Part shown: in pieces, positions 35,963 through 43,757 of the stretch
How the letters are laid out: each line of letters begins with the position of its first letter
Position numbering within the stretch: position 1 is the stretch's first letter
Notes under the pieces: generated by a model
Seen by the model: only the letters and a program-made list of their open reading frames with translations
What the model was told of the DNA's origin: nothing
Databases searched by the model: none
Made by a program: the position numbers and the translations under genes
Assembly (NCBI GenBank): GCA_016783715.1
Contig: JADHWA010000003.1
Location: 1 to 49,211, forward strand
Source: Candidatus Omnitrophota bacterium
GTDB lineage: Bacteria > Omnitrophota > Gorgyraeia > Gygaellales > Profunditerraquicolaceae
Reading direction: 5' to 3'
DNA length: 49,211 nucleotides

Positions 35963-36760
35963 TCACTTTTTTAATGAATTGGCGAGATTTGCGAAGTCCT
36001 GGAGGGTAAGTCTTTCGGGCCGGATCTTCCTGTCTATATCATACTCCCTAAAAAAGCTCTCTAGCCGGCCATCAGGGACAATTCTACGCAAACTGTTGAC
36101 CAGGGTCTTCCTCCTCTGATTAAATGCGCTGCGGATAAGTTTAAAGAAGAGCTTCGGATCTTGGGCATCAACTGCCGGGCAGCTGCGAAACACCAGATGC
36201 AATAATGATGAATCTACTTTGGGGACAGGATAAAATGACCCCTTCTTTATAGAAAAGAGGATTTTGGCCTGGGCATAATACTGGATGAAACAAGTTAGAG
36301 CGCCGTACTCTTTGCTGCCTGCAGGCGAGATCACCCTGCGGGCAAATTCTTTCTGAACCGTAAGAAATACATCCTGAATCAGGCTCCTATATGTCAGGAG
36401 GTATTCGATTATCGGAGTTGTAATATAGTAAGGGATATTTCCGGCCACCCTGATCTTAGCCTCACCCTTTCCAAAGAGCTCTCTAAGGTCAACTTTGATT
36501 ATATCCTTATTGATCAGTTTTACCCGATCCCTAAATTCAGCTAAATTGTTATTAAATGAGTCCTTGAGGTCTTTATCAATCTCTACGGCGTAAACTTTTT
36601 TTGTGCGCTCTGCAACCAGGCGGGTCAACTCTCCCTTACCTGAACCGATCTCCAATACTGTGTCCCGGAGAGAGAAATTGCAGGCGGAAACAATTTTGTT
36701 TAGAACATTTTTATCGGCAAGAAAATTCTGCCCTAGGCTCTTTTTTGGTTTCTTGTGCAT
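35963..36760 (-). CDS. rsmA: 16S rRNA (adenine1518-N6/adenine1519-N6)-dimethyltransferase
   Basis: 265 residues. SAM-binding motif I is VLEIGSGKGELTRLVA after the family N-terminus KSLGQNFLADKNVLNKIV. The catalytic NIPYYITTPIIEYLL matches the N-x-P-Y motif. It dimethylates two adenines of the 3' hairpin of 16S rRNA late in 30S assembly. It overlaps pdxA by 28 nt; pdxA-ksgA adjacency (with surA) is a widely conserved pairing. Confidence 0.96.
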   Translation of the reverse strand: MHKKPKKSLGQNFLADKNVLNKIVSACNFSLRDTVLEIGSGKGELTRLVAERTKKVYAVEIDKDLKDSFNNNLAEFRDRVKLINKDIIKVDLRELFGKGEAKIRVAGNIPYYITTPIIEYLLTYRSLIQDVFLTVQKEFARRVISPAGSKEYGALTCFIQYYAQAKILFSIKKGSFYPVPKVDSSLLHLVFRSCPAVDAQDPKLFFKLIRSAFNQRRKTLVNSLRRIVPDGRLESFFREYDIDRKIRPERLTLQDFANLANSLKK

Positions 36761-37698
36761 TTTACGGCTAGCTTTATTGCCTCAATCATGGGACGGATAT
36801 CGGCTGCCGGGTTTCTTTTGGCTGCGATATCAAATGCTACCCCGTGCAGCGGCGTGGTCCTGATAAACTCTAACCCCAGAGTCAGGTTAACCCCGGAATC
36901 AGCACCGCTGATTTTTAGCGGAATTAAAGCCTGATCATGAAAGAGCGAGATGACACAGTCAAACTTACCGCCAATTGCCTTAGAGATCGCTGTATCGGCC
37001 GGCAACGGCCCCTGGATGGATGGTATCTTTTTCTTGAGTTTAACCACCGCAGGCTGGATGATCCACTCTTCTTCTCTGCCGATCAGTCCGTTGTCAGAGG
37101 CATGGGGGTTAAGCGCAGAGATAACTATGCGGGGATTCTCAATTTTAAATAGTCGCCTTAATGAATCAAAAGCTATCTCGGTAGTTTTACAAATCCCGGC
37201 GGTTGTTAATCTTGAGGATACAGCATTGAGAGGGATATGGCGGGTAACCAGAGCGCACCTCAGCCGCTTATTCAATAGCATCATCACAGTATCCTTTGCC
37301 CTGCAATTTTGGGCAAAATATTCGGTGTGCCCGGAGTAATTATACCCGGCCAGCTTAACCGCTTCTTTTGAGATCGGCGCGGTTACCAGACAGTCGATTC
37401 GCTTACCTTTAATTAACTCCAATGCCTTATCTAAATACTCAATTGAAGCCCTGCCGTAATCGGCCGAGACCTTGCCAAATTTAAAACCTCTCCTTGAGAC
37501 ATTATTTAAATCTATGAAATCAAGACTCTTCCCTAAACCAGATTCAGCAACTCTATCGAATACCCGGCGGTCTCCGATGATTACAAAGTCGAATCTCCCC
37601 CTTAAGGCAGAAACCGCCCTTGCGGCTATCTCAGGACCTATCCCCGAAGGATCACCCAGGGTTAAACCGATCTTTAAATTAGATAAGGGGCTTTTCAC
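36733..37698 (-). CDS. pdxA: 4-hydroxythreonine-4-phosphate dehydrogenase
   Basis: 321 residues, vitamin B6 synthesis; oxidises 4-phosphohydroxy-threonine with NAD. GLTLGDPSGIGPEIAARAV, KEAVKLAGYNYSGHTEYFA with the metal-binding His, LNPHASDNG and CVISLFHDQALIPLKI carry the conserved metal and substrate ligands. It overlaps surA by 4 nt and rsmA by 28 nt, implying coupled translation. Confidence 0.95.
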   Translation of the reverse strand: MKSPLSNLKIGLTLGDPSGIGPEIAARAVSALRGRFDFVIIGDRRVFDRVAESGLGKSLDFIDLNNVSRRGFKFGKVSADYGRASIEYLDKALELIKGKRIDCLVTAPISKEAVKLAGYNYSGHTEYFAQNCRAKDTVMMLLNKRLRCALVTRHIPLNAVSSRLTTAGICKTTEIAFDSLRRLFKIENPRIVISALNPHASDNGLIGREEEWIIQPAVVKLKKKIPSIQGPLPADTAISKAIGGKFDCVISLFHDQALIPLKISGADSGVNLTLGLEFIRTTPLHGVAFDIAAKRNPAADIRPMIEAIKLAVKCTRNQKRA

Positions 37699-38717
37699 TT
37701 AAAGGTCTTAATATAGGAAAGATCTTTGAGTTCCTGGAGCCACACATCCATCTTCTCGCCCATCTCATTATTGACCAGGATCAAGCGTATGTCTTCCTGA
37801 ACCTCCTCCAGGCTTAATTCCCGCGGAGGGATTAAGCTATCGAGCCTGAAGATATAATATGCGCGATCTATCTTAAATGGTTTCGAAGACTCTCCCGGCT
37901 TAAGGTCAAATACTGTCTTCTCGATATCCTCTCTTAGTTCACCGCCCCGATAGACCCTGATCTTATTCATCGAGAGAGAATATCTTTGAGCCAAATCTTC
38001 GAGGCCCTCGCCATTCTTTACGGCTCTGGAGACTTTATCTACCAGCCCCCGATCATCTATACGCAGGGTCCTGAACTCCCATTGTTGCGGCTCTTTAAAA
38101 TCCTGCTTGTGCTGCTGATAGTATGTGGTTACCTCCGAAGGCGTAACGATAATCTTGCCTCGAACATTTTCCTCAATTACCGCATACATCAGCATCTGTT
38201 CGGAGATCTTTTCTTCCAGGTCAGCCTGGGTTATTCCCTGACTGGATAAATCATCGCGGAAATCCGCTTCGCTTCGATAATTCCCTTTGATCTGGTTAAT
38301 CCTGGATTCCAGAACCTCCGGATTAAGTACTATATCGTCCTTCTTAGCCTGCTGCAGGATCAGACGATCTTCTATCAGCTTCCAAAGAAGCTCCGGCTCC
38401 ATCTGCTCCATCTTATCGTCTAGCTGTTTACCGGTATATTCCTGGGCCATCTGCATGCGCATAAAATTCGAAAAATCTTGGAGGTCACGGCGGGTGATCG
38501 CCTCGGAGTTAACGATAACAATGATCTTCTCCTGGGCATAGCAGTTCAGCGCAAAGCATAAAGCGCAAAGCGTAAAACTAAAGCTTAAAACGAAAAGCTT
38601 TGCGCTTAAAACTTTTCCCGCCAGAATATTCCATTGCAGGCGGGACCCCGCAATAGATTTATTTTTGTGGCGGGGAACTTTGCGTTTTGCGCTTTGAGTT
38701 TTGAACTTATCCATCAT
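37695..38717 (-). CDS. SurA-like periplasmic chaperone / parvulin-type peptidyl-prolyl isomerase with repeat-encoded signal peptide
   Basis: 340 residues. The mature part begins QEKIIVIVNSEAITRRDLQD, the SurA N-domain motif, and includes a weak parvulin-like region (about 190-290: WEFRTLRIDDRG, GEGLEDLAQRYS, KIDRAYYIFRLD). It would fold outer-membrane or secreted proteins in the periplasm. The first ~60 residues are unusual: a basic stretch, then the hydrophobic signal LFVLSFSFTLCALCFALNC ending near YAQ. This segment is encoded by a GCGCAAAG palindromic repeat (38548-38702). The start overlaps the mfd stop; no later in-frame ATG would include a signal sequence. The surA-pdxA-rsmA order supports the call. 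Confidence 0.8.
   Translation of the reverse strand: MMDKFKTQSAKRKVPRHKNKSIAGSRLQWNILAGKVLSAKLFVLSFSFTLCALCFALNCYAQEKIIVIVNSEAITRRDLQDFSNFMRMQMAQEYTGKQLDDKMEQMEPELLWKLIEDRLILQQAKKDDIVLNPEVLESRINQIKGNYRSEADFRDDLSSQGITQADLEEKISEQMLMYAVIEENVRGKIIVTPSEVTTYYQQHKQDFKEPQQWEFRTLRIDDRGLVDKVSRAVKNGEGLEDLAQRYSLSMNKIRVYRGGELREDIEKTVFDLKPGESSKPFKIDRAYYIFRLDSLIPPRELSLEEVQEDIRLILVNNEMGEKMDVWLQELKDLSYIKTFK
38548..38702. repeat. Palindromic GCGCAAAG repeat inside the SurA-like gene
   Basis: Outer arms are inverted: AGCGCAAAGC/GCGCAAAGCG motifs at 38548-38579 pair with TTTGCGTTTTGCGCTTTGAG at 38679-38698. Two inner hairpins lie between them: CCCGCC/GGCGGG (38617-38644) and CCCCGC/GCGGGG (38646-38675). The whole unit is read in frame as residues of the N-terminal region and signal peptide. 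It resembles an extragenic repeat rather than ordinary coding sequence. Confidence 0.75.
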
Positions 38718-40608
38718 TTAATTCAACCTTTTTAAATGTACTGATTGCTTCTCTTAAGAGCCGACAGTAAAGATCAAATCCTACCGCGGCAATAAATCCG
38801 TGCTGCTCCTGGCCCAACAGATTACCTGCTCCCCTTATCTCTAAATCCTCCATGGCAATCTTAAAACCTGCCCCCAGATATGAGTGCTCCTTAAGCGCCT
38901 CCAGCCTCTTCTGGGCATCACTATCTAAGATCCCATGCTTTGGAATAAAAAAATATGCATAGGCGGACCTGTCAAATCTGCCTACCCGTCCGCGCAACTG
39001 ATGCAGATCAGACAATCCGAAATGCTGCGCATTATTTACTATAATCGTGTTAACATTCGGTATGTCTATCCCGGACTCAATGATCATCGTAGCGACCAGG
39101 ATATCGATCGCCCCCTCAAGGAACCCAAGCATTACCTTCTCCAGGGTCTTCGGCGGCATCCTTCCGTGGACAACCCCAATTCTGGTATTTGCCGGCAATA
39201 GAGATGCTATTCTTTCTCTAATCCGCGAGATGTCCTCAATGCGATTATGTATAAAAAAGACCTGTCCTTTTCTTTTGAGTTCCTGCCGGCATACCTGAAG
39301 GAGCAGGTCTTCATCATATTTTACCACAACCGTCTTAATAGGCAATCTATTTTGGGGAGGCGTATTAATTACCGAGAGATCCTTGGCTCCGGTCAGACTC
39401 ATATATAATGTCCTAGGAATTGGGGTAGCAGTAAGCGTCAATATATCAGTAGTAAGGCGCACCTTTTTGAGCTTCTCCTTATGTTTTACTCCGAAACGCT
39501 GCTCCTCATCGATAATCACAAGCCCTAGGTCCTTAAAACCTATATCGTCAGACAGTAGCCGGTGCGTGCCGATAATTACATCAACACTCCCTCTCTTTAG
39601 CTCCTCGACAATCGCTTCCTGCTCGGACTTGGTTTTAAAGCGCGAGAGCATCGCCACGTTTAATGGAAAATCCCGAAGGCGCTGGGTAAAATTTTTGTAG
39701 TGCTGCTCAGCCAGAATGGTCGTGGGAACCAAAAAGGCAACCTGCTTATTATCCATTACCGCCTTGAATGCTGCGCGCATAGCTACCTCGGTCTTACCAT
39801 AGCCTACATCACCGCAGAGCAACCTGTCCATTGGCGCAGATGACTCCATGTCGGCTTTGACCTCCTGGGTGGCTTTGATCTGACCCGGAGTCTCTTTATA
39901 GGGAAACCCTGCCTCAAATTGCTCCTGCCAATCTGAATCCTTCGAATATACAAACCCCTTTACCGACAGGCGCATCGCCTGCAGAGTAAGCAGCTCCCAG
40001 GCCATCTTCTGAATACCCCTTCTTGCCCTGGTTTTTATCCGCAGCCACTCCTTAGTCCCCAGGCGGGAAAGCTTAGGCCTGCGCACCTGAAAGGCGATAT
40101 ATTTCTGCACCAGATGCATTGACTCCACCGGCACATAGAGCTTCTCCTGGCGGTCATATTCGACAACGATGTGATCCCTGTATTTTTGACCAACCTTGAT
40201 CTTCTCCAGCCCCAGAAATCTTCCGATGCCGTGCTGATTATGCACCAGGTAGTCGCCGATATTTAAATCCAGGAAATTATCGACGGGGAATTCCTCGGTA
40301 AAGCTAGCCTTCTTTGTGGCGCTATGTGTTTTCCTTACCGGCAGGATTATCGCCATCTTATGCTCCCAGAGGCCTTCCTGCGTCAGGGGGTTAAAGCTCT
40401 TGATTGAAGAGATTGTATCCAGGTCTAACTTGATTCGTATCGGCAACTCGAAGGCGAAAGGAAAGATATCGATAATCTGGCCTCGGCGGGCAAAATCACC
40501 CTCTTCTTTTACACTATCAAACCTTCTGTAGCCAAGTTCACTCAAGGCTACAAAGAAAGGTTCTGTGTCAATATTGGCGCCGGTATAAATTTTGAGGGAT
40601 TTAAACAT
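38707..40608 (-). CDS. mfd: Shortened transcription-repair coupling factor (Mfd) lacking N-terminal UvrA-binding half and C-terminal domain
   Basis: 633 residues against ~1100-1150 for normal Mfd. It starts in the part equivalent to domain 1b (ALSELGYRRFDSVKEEGDFA, RRGQIIDIFPF), then the RNA-polymerase interaction domain (about 110-170: GDYLVHNQHGIGRFLGLEKI, VEYDRQEKLYVPVES), then the RecG-like translocase with Walker A CGDVGYGKTEVAMRA (~266-273), DEEQRFG, TATPIPRTLYMSL and the GRVGR motif. It stops soon after LGQEQHGFIAAVGFDLYCRL, so the autoinhibitory domain 7 is absent. Start chosen at 40608, 7 nt after the secDF stop; the frame stays open 31 codons upstream inside secDF but these lack homology. 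Confidence 0.88.
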   Translation of the reverse strand: MFKSLKIYTGANIDTEPFFVALSELGYRRFDSVKEEGDFARRGQIIDIFPFAFELPIRIKLDLDTISSIKSFNPLTQEGLWEHKMAIILPVRKTHSATKKASFTEEFPVDNFLDLNIGDYLVHNQHGIGRFLGLEKIKVGQKYRDHIVVEYDRQEKLYVPVESMHLVQKYIAFQVRRPKLSRLGTKEWLRIKTRARRGIQKMAWELLTLQAMRLSVKGFVYSKDSDWQEQFEAGFPYKETPGQIKATQEVKADMESSAPMDRLLCGDVGYGKTEVAMRAAFKAVMDNKQVAFLVPTTILAEQHYKNFTQRLRDFPLNVAMLSRFKTKSEQEAIVEELKRGSVDVIIGTHRLLSDDIGFKDLGLVIIDEEQRFGVKHKEKLKKVRLTTDILTLTATPIPRTLYMSLTGAKDLSVINTPPQNRLPIKTVVVKYDEDLLLQVCRQELKRKGQVFFIHNRIEDISRIRERIASLLPANTRIGVVHGRMPPKTLEKVMLGFLEGAIDILVATMIIESGIDIPNVNTIIVNNAQHFGLSDLHQLRGRVGRFDRSAYAYFFIPKHGILDSDAQKRLEALKEHSYLGAGFKIAMEDLEIRGAGNLLGQEQHGFIAAVGFDLYCRLLREAISTFKKVELNDG

Positions 40609-40615
40609 TGAAGAT

Positions 40616-42814
40616 TTACTTTGCAGGCCTTCGTGTCCAGGCAAGAACCAAAGGCGAGGCAATGTAAATTGTGGAATAGATGCCGGAGATAAAACCGACA
40701 ATTAAGGTAAAGGCAAAGTTGCTTAAAACCTCTCCTCCGAATAAGAAAATCGAGATAACCACCAATAACGTTACTACCGTAGTAAGTACCGTACGGCCGA
40801 GCGTCTGATTAACACTCAGGTTTATCAGATCATAGAGCTTGAGCTTCCTGTATAGGTGGCTGTTCTCCCTGACACGGTCATAGATAACGATTGTATCGTT
40901 AATAGAGTAACCGGCGATAGTTAAAAATGCGGTAATGCTCAAGAGATCCAACTGTCTGCCGGTAATCATCAAGAATGCCAGTGCAATCCCTACATCATGC
41001 AGCAGGGCGATTACACCTGCCATGGCAAAGTTAAAGTGCTTGAATCGAAAAGAGACATATGCCAATATCCCGATCAGAGACCAGATCAGGGCCTTGATTG
41101 CCTTGTGCTTCAGATGTCTGCCGGCCACCGGACCGACGCGTTCTATTCTCAAGATTTCGATATCCTGATCAGGAAAACGCTCATTCAGCCTATCGGTAAT
41201 CAGCTCTGTTCTATCCCTTTTAGTCCTGATTAGAACCACGCGGGGATCTTCTCTGAACTGCTGGATACTGGCATCTTCAATCTGCAGTTCATCAAGCAAC
41301 CGCCGCAGCGAGTCTACCGGGACTGCCGTCTTAAAACTATACTCCTGTAATTGACCGCCGACGAAGTCTATCCCATGAGCCTCGGAGCCTCTCTTGAAGT
41401 AAGTAAAAATCCCTATCCCGATAATAACCAGGGAAACCAGATAAAAGAACCTTCTCCTGCGGATAAAATCGATTTTTGTCACTCTGAATAGCCTGATCAT
41501 CGGCAGGATTTTGAGAATCTTTAAGCTCAATAATAGCTCAAATATCAACCTGGTAACCACAATAGCGGTAAATAAACTGGCAGCCAGACCTATAGTTAAT
41601 GTCACCGCAAACCCTCTAATCGGACCAGTGCCGAATTGAAAGAGCAGGAATGCCGCAATTAAGGTAGTAAGATTGGAATCTAAGATTGCGCTGAATGCCT
41701 TACTATAGCCGTTTGATATTGCCGTGCGCAGATGTTTGCCGGCAGAGAGTTCCTCTTTTATACGTTCATTGATCAGCACATTGGCATCTACCGCCATACC
41801 CAAAGCAAGTGCGATACCGGCGATACCGGGAAGTGTCAGTGTTGCCGATATTCCGGGAAAGAGAACCGGAAGTATCCCCAATCCTCCCAGGATAAGTAAT
41901 AGATTCAGCATAAGCGCGATATCTGCAATCATCCCGGCTATAATATAATAAATCAACATAAAGACCAGGACTAATCCTGCGCCGATAAGCGTGGCTTTGA
42001 TGCCTTTATTTATCGAATCCTGCCCCAACAAAGGACCAATGGTCCTCTCTTCTTCAATATGCATTGGTGCAGGTAAGGCACCGATCCGCAAGACAATCGC
42101 CAGATCCTGCGCCTGTTCCGGGGAAAATCGGCCGCTGATTACAGCTTCTCCTGAAGGTATTGCCTCCCTGATACGGGGAGCTGACTGCACTTTTCCGTCT
42201 AAGACGATCGCCAGCCTCTTTCCGACGTTATCTGTGGTAATCTCGGCAAACTCCCTGGCGCCATCGGAATTAAATTCCAGGGCCACGATAGGCTTACTAA
42301 GCTGGTCAAAGCGCACGTAGGCATTAGAGAGCGCTCCTCCGGTCAAAGCCGAATCTTCATTTATAAGCAGAGGTTCATCATCCTCATCTGCTCGCAGCAA
42401 CTCATACCCCGCCGGTACCTCACCGGCCAAGGCCTGCTGCAGCGCTGCCACATCAGGGGAGACAAGTTTAAACTCCAGGAGCGCGGTCTTGCCGATCAAT
42501 TCGATTGCCCGCTGCCGGTCGGTGATCCCGGGAAGCTGTACGACAATCTCATCCTCCCCCTGCCTCTGTATCGTCGGCTCTCGCACGCCGAAGGCATCGA
42601 TTCTGTTTCTGATCACCTCCAGCGCCCGATCACAGGCATCAATCCTCTCTTCGGGAGGCAGGTCTGCGGTATCGACCTTTAGCAAAAGATGCATCCCGCC
42701 CTTTAGATCAAGTCCTAAATTTATCCTTTTATCCAAAGGAAATGCATAATAAGCAAAAAAACCAACCAGCCCCAGAATAAAGATTAACCTGTAGATTATT
42801 TTTCTATTCATCAA
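40616..42814 (-). CDS. secDF: Fused protein-export membrane protein SecDF
   Basis: 732 residues joining SecD and SecF. The SecD half has the first membrane helix, LGLDLKGGMHLLLKVDTAD, IDAFGVREPTIQRQGEDEIV (P1 domain) and the five-helix block with GIALALGMAVDANVLINERI. The SecF half begins near IDFIRRRRFFYLVSL and contains HGIDFVGGQLQEYSF and TIAGYSINDTIVIYDRVREN. It pulls preproteins across using the proton gradient. It follows yajC by 6 nt. Confidence 0.96.
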   Translation of the reverse strand: MMNRKIIYRLIFILGLVGFFAYYAFPLDKRINLGLDLKGGMHLLLKVDTADLPPEERIDACDRALEVIRNRIDAFGVREPTIQRQGEDEIVVQLPGITDRQRAIELIGKTALLEFKLVSPDVAALQQALAGEVPAGYELLRADEDDEPLLINEDSALTGGALSNAYVRFDQLSKPIVALEFNSDGAREFAEITTDNVGKRLAIVLDGKVQSAPRIREAIPSGEAVISGRFSPEQAQDLAIVLRIGALPAPMHIEEERTIGPLLGQDSINKGIKATLIGAGLVLVFMLIYYIIAGMIADIALMLNLLLILGGLGILPVLFPGISATLTLPGIAGIALALGMAVDANVLINERIKEELSAGKHLRTAISNGYSKAFSAILDSNLTTLIAAFLLFQFGTGPIRGFAVTLTIGLAASLFTAIVVTRLIFELLLSLKILKILPMIRLFRVTKIDFIRRRRFFYLVSLVIIGIGIFTYFKRGSEAHGIDFVGGQLQEYSFKTAVPVDSLRRLLDELQIEDASIQQFREDPRVVLIRTKRDRTELITDRLNERFPDQDIEILRIERVGPVAGRHLKHKAIKALIWSLIGILAYVSFRFKHFNFAMAGVIALLHDVGIALAFLMITGRQLDLLSITAFLTIAGYSINDTIVIYDRVRENSHLYRKLKLYDLINLSVNQTLGRTVLTTVVTLLVVISIFLFGGEVLSNFAFTLIVGFISGIYSTIYIASPLVLAWTRRPAK

Positions 42815-42820
42815 TACCTT

Positions 42821-43114
42821 TTATGAAGATTGCACTGATTGTGTTTTCTTTAAATAGGCGATGCAATTCTTATCGATCTCAACTTTTACATTGTCGTCAA
42901 TACGCAGAGTCAGGGTCTTATCTTTTAAGTTGACGATTGTACCATGAATTCCGCTGGACGTCACTACTTCATCATTCTTATTGAGTTTACCAAGCATAGC
43001 CTTGTGATCTTTTTCTTTACGTTTCTGCGGACGAATCAGCAAAAAATAAAAAATAACAAAGATGAAAATAAGCGGAAATAAACTTACTATTGGATTTCCT
43101 TGTGCTGTTGGCAT
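42821..43114 (-). CDS. yajC: SecDF-associated membrane protein YajC
   Basis: 97 residues with one N-terminal membrane segment (LFPLIFIFVIFYFLLIRPQ), the characteristic RPQ(K)R motif and the soluble part LNKNDEVVTSSGIHGTIVNL. It associates with SecDF. AAGGAG precedes the ATG at suitable spacing, outside the family A11 terminus. Confidence 0.95.
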   Translation of the reverse strand: MPTAQGNPIVSLFPLIFIFVIFYFLLIRPQKRKEKDHKAMLGKLNKNDEVVTSSGIHGTIVNLKDKTLTLRIDDNVKVEIDKNCIAYLKKTQSVQSS

Positions 43115-43124
43115 CTTTCTCTCC

Positions 43125-43272
43125 TTTAAATGAGCCTCGCCTTATGCGTGGGGCTAATCCTTCGATTCACTTGGCTCGCTCAGGATGGTGAGCGAGGGCT
43201 GTTACGTCTGTCCGAATCGAACCATTTATCCCGAGTGCCGCCATATTGGCCGGACCAGGGATCTTAATTAGT
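43125..43272. repeat. Family A element A11 (divergent) between rpsP and yajC
   Basis: About 148 bp. The TTTAAATGAGC terminus is clear, followed by a short first hairpin (GCCTCGCC..GGGGC) and a stem CTCGCTCA/TGAGCGAG. The central palindrome and typical last hairpin are not recognisable, and TCCGAA replaces the usual CGAA. It is either a decayed or a distantly related copy. Confidence 0.5.
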
Positions 43273-43273
43273 C

Positions 43274-43519
43274 TTATCCTGTCTTAGCTAACTTCTTCAC
43301 CAGACTCTTTACTGTTTCTGACGGCTGGGCCCCCTTACTCTTCCAATGATCAAAACGCTCTTTTTTTATACTGGCCTCCCCGGTAATAGGATTATATGTG
43401 CCTATCTCTTCGATAAAACTGCTGTCTCTGCCTGCAGTTCTCTCGCAGACACAGATCCGGAAATACGGCTTTTTTTTGGGATTCTTCCCAACTCGCCTTA
43501 AACGTATACGAACTGCCAT
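43274..43519 (-). CDS. rpsP: Ribosomal protein bS16
   Basis: 81 residues. MAVRIRLRRVGKNPKKKPYF, GRDSSFIEEIGTYNP and ERFDHWKSKGAQPSETVKSL are canonical. The start at 43519 follows AGGAGG; the nine upstream in-frame codons (MRSLKEEQE) come from the family A12 terminus. Its usual neighbours (KH-domain protein, rimM, trmD, rplS) are absent here. Confidence 0.97.
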   Translation of the reverse strand: MAVRIRLRRVGKNPKKKPYFRICVCERTAGRDSSFIEEIGTYNPITGEASIKKERFDHWKSKGAQPSETVKSLVKKLAKTG

Positions 43520-43532
43520 TTCTTGTTCCTCC

Positions 43533-43757
43533 TTTAATGAGCGCATATTTTACGGAAGCTCCTTTAGGAGCAACGTAAAATATAGCTTCTTTTGTTTACT
43601 AATCTATCAGCGTGCGCGAATTAAACCCCCCACCACTTTTTAATCTAACTACCTTGTGTATAAAACCACTTACCACTTTTTCTCCAAAAAGTGGTGGGGG
43701 GTCAAGTTCCCCCGCACCCAGTCTAGTATCTACGCTACTTGTTTGGGTGCGGGGTCA
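43533..43757. repeat. Family A element A12 (composite) between trpE and rpsP
   Basis: About 225 bp. Hairpin 1: GCGCATATTTTACG pairs with CGTAAAATAT and GTGCGC. The usual central stem (CCCCCCACCACTTTTT/AAAAAGTGGTGGGGGG) is followed by a second stem, CCCGCACCCAG/TTGGGTGCGGGG, nearly identical to the core of A10. That second stem takes the place of hairpin 3 and is translated as the trpE tail. Confidence 0.88.

Noticed and set aside
36603-37702. Long plus-strand frames opposite pdxA, rsmA and trpE
   Set aside because: All are shadows of well-supported minus-strand genes and carry no recognisable domains.
40609-40701. Upstream 31-codon extension of the shortened Mfd
   Set aside because: It lies entirely in the end of secDF in another frame and lacks Mfd homology; the ATG at 40608, just past the secDF stop, fits better.
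43192-43262. Possible tRNA in A11 (GGTTCGATTC on the minus strand looks like a T-loop)
   Set aside because: No flanking acceptor, D or anticodon stems can be paired around it.
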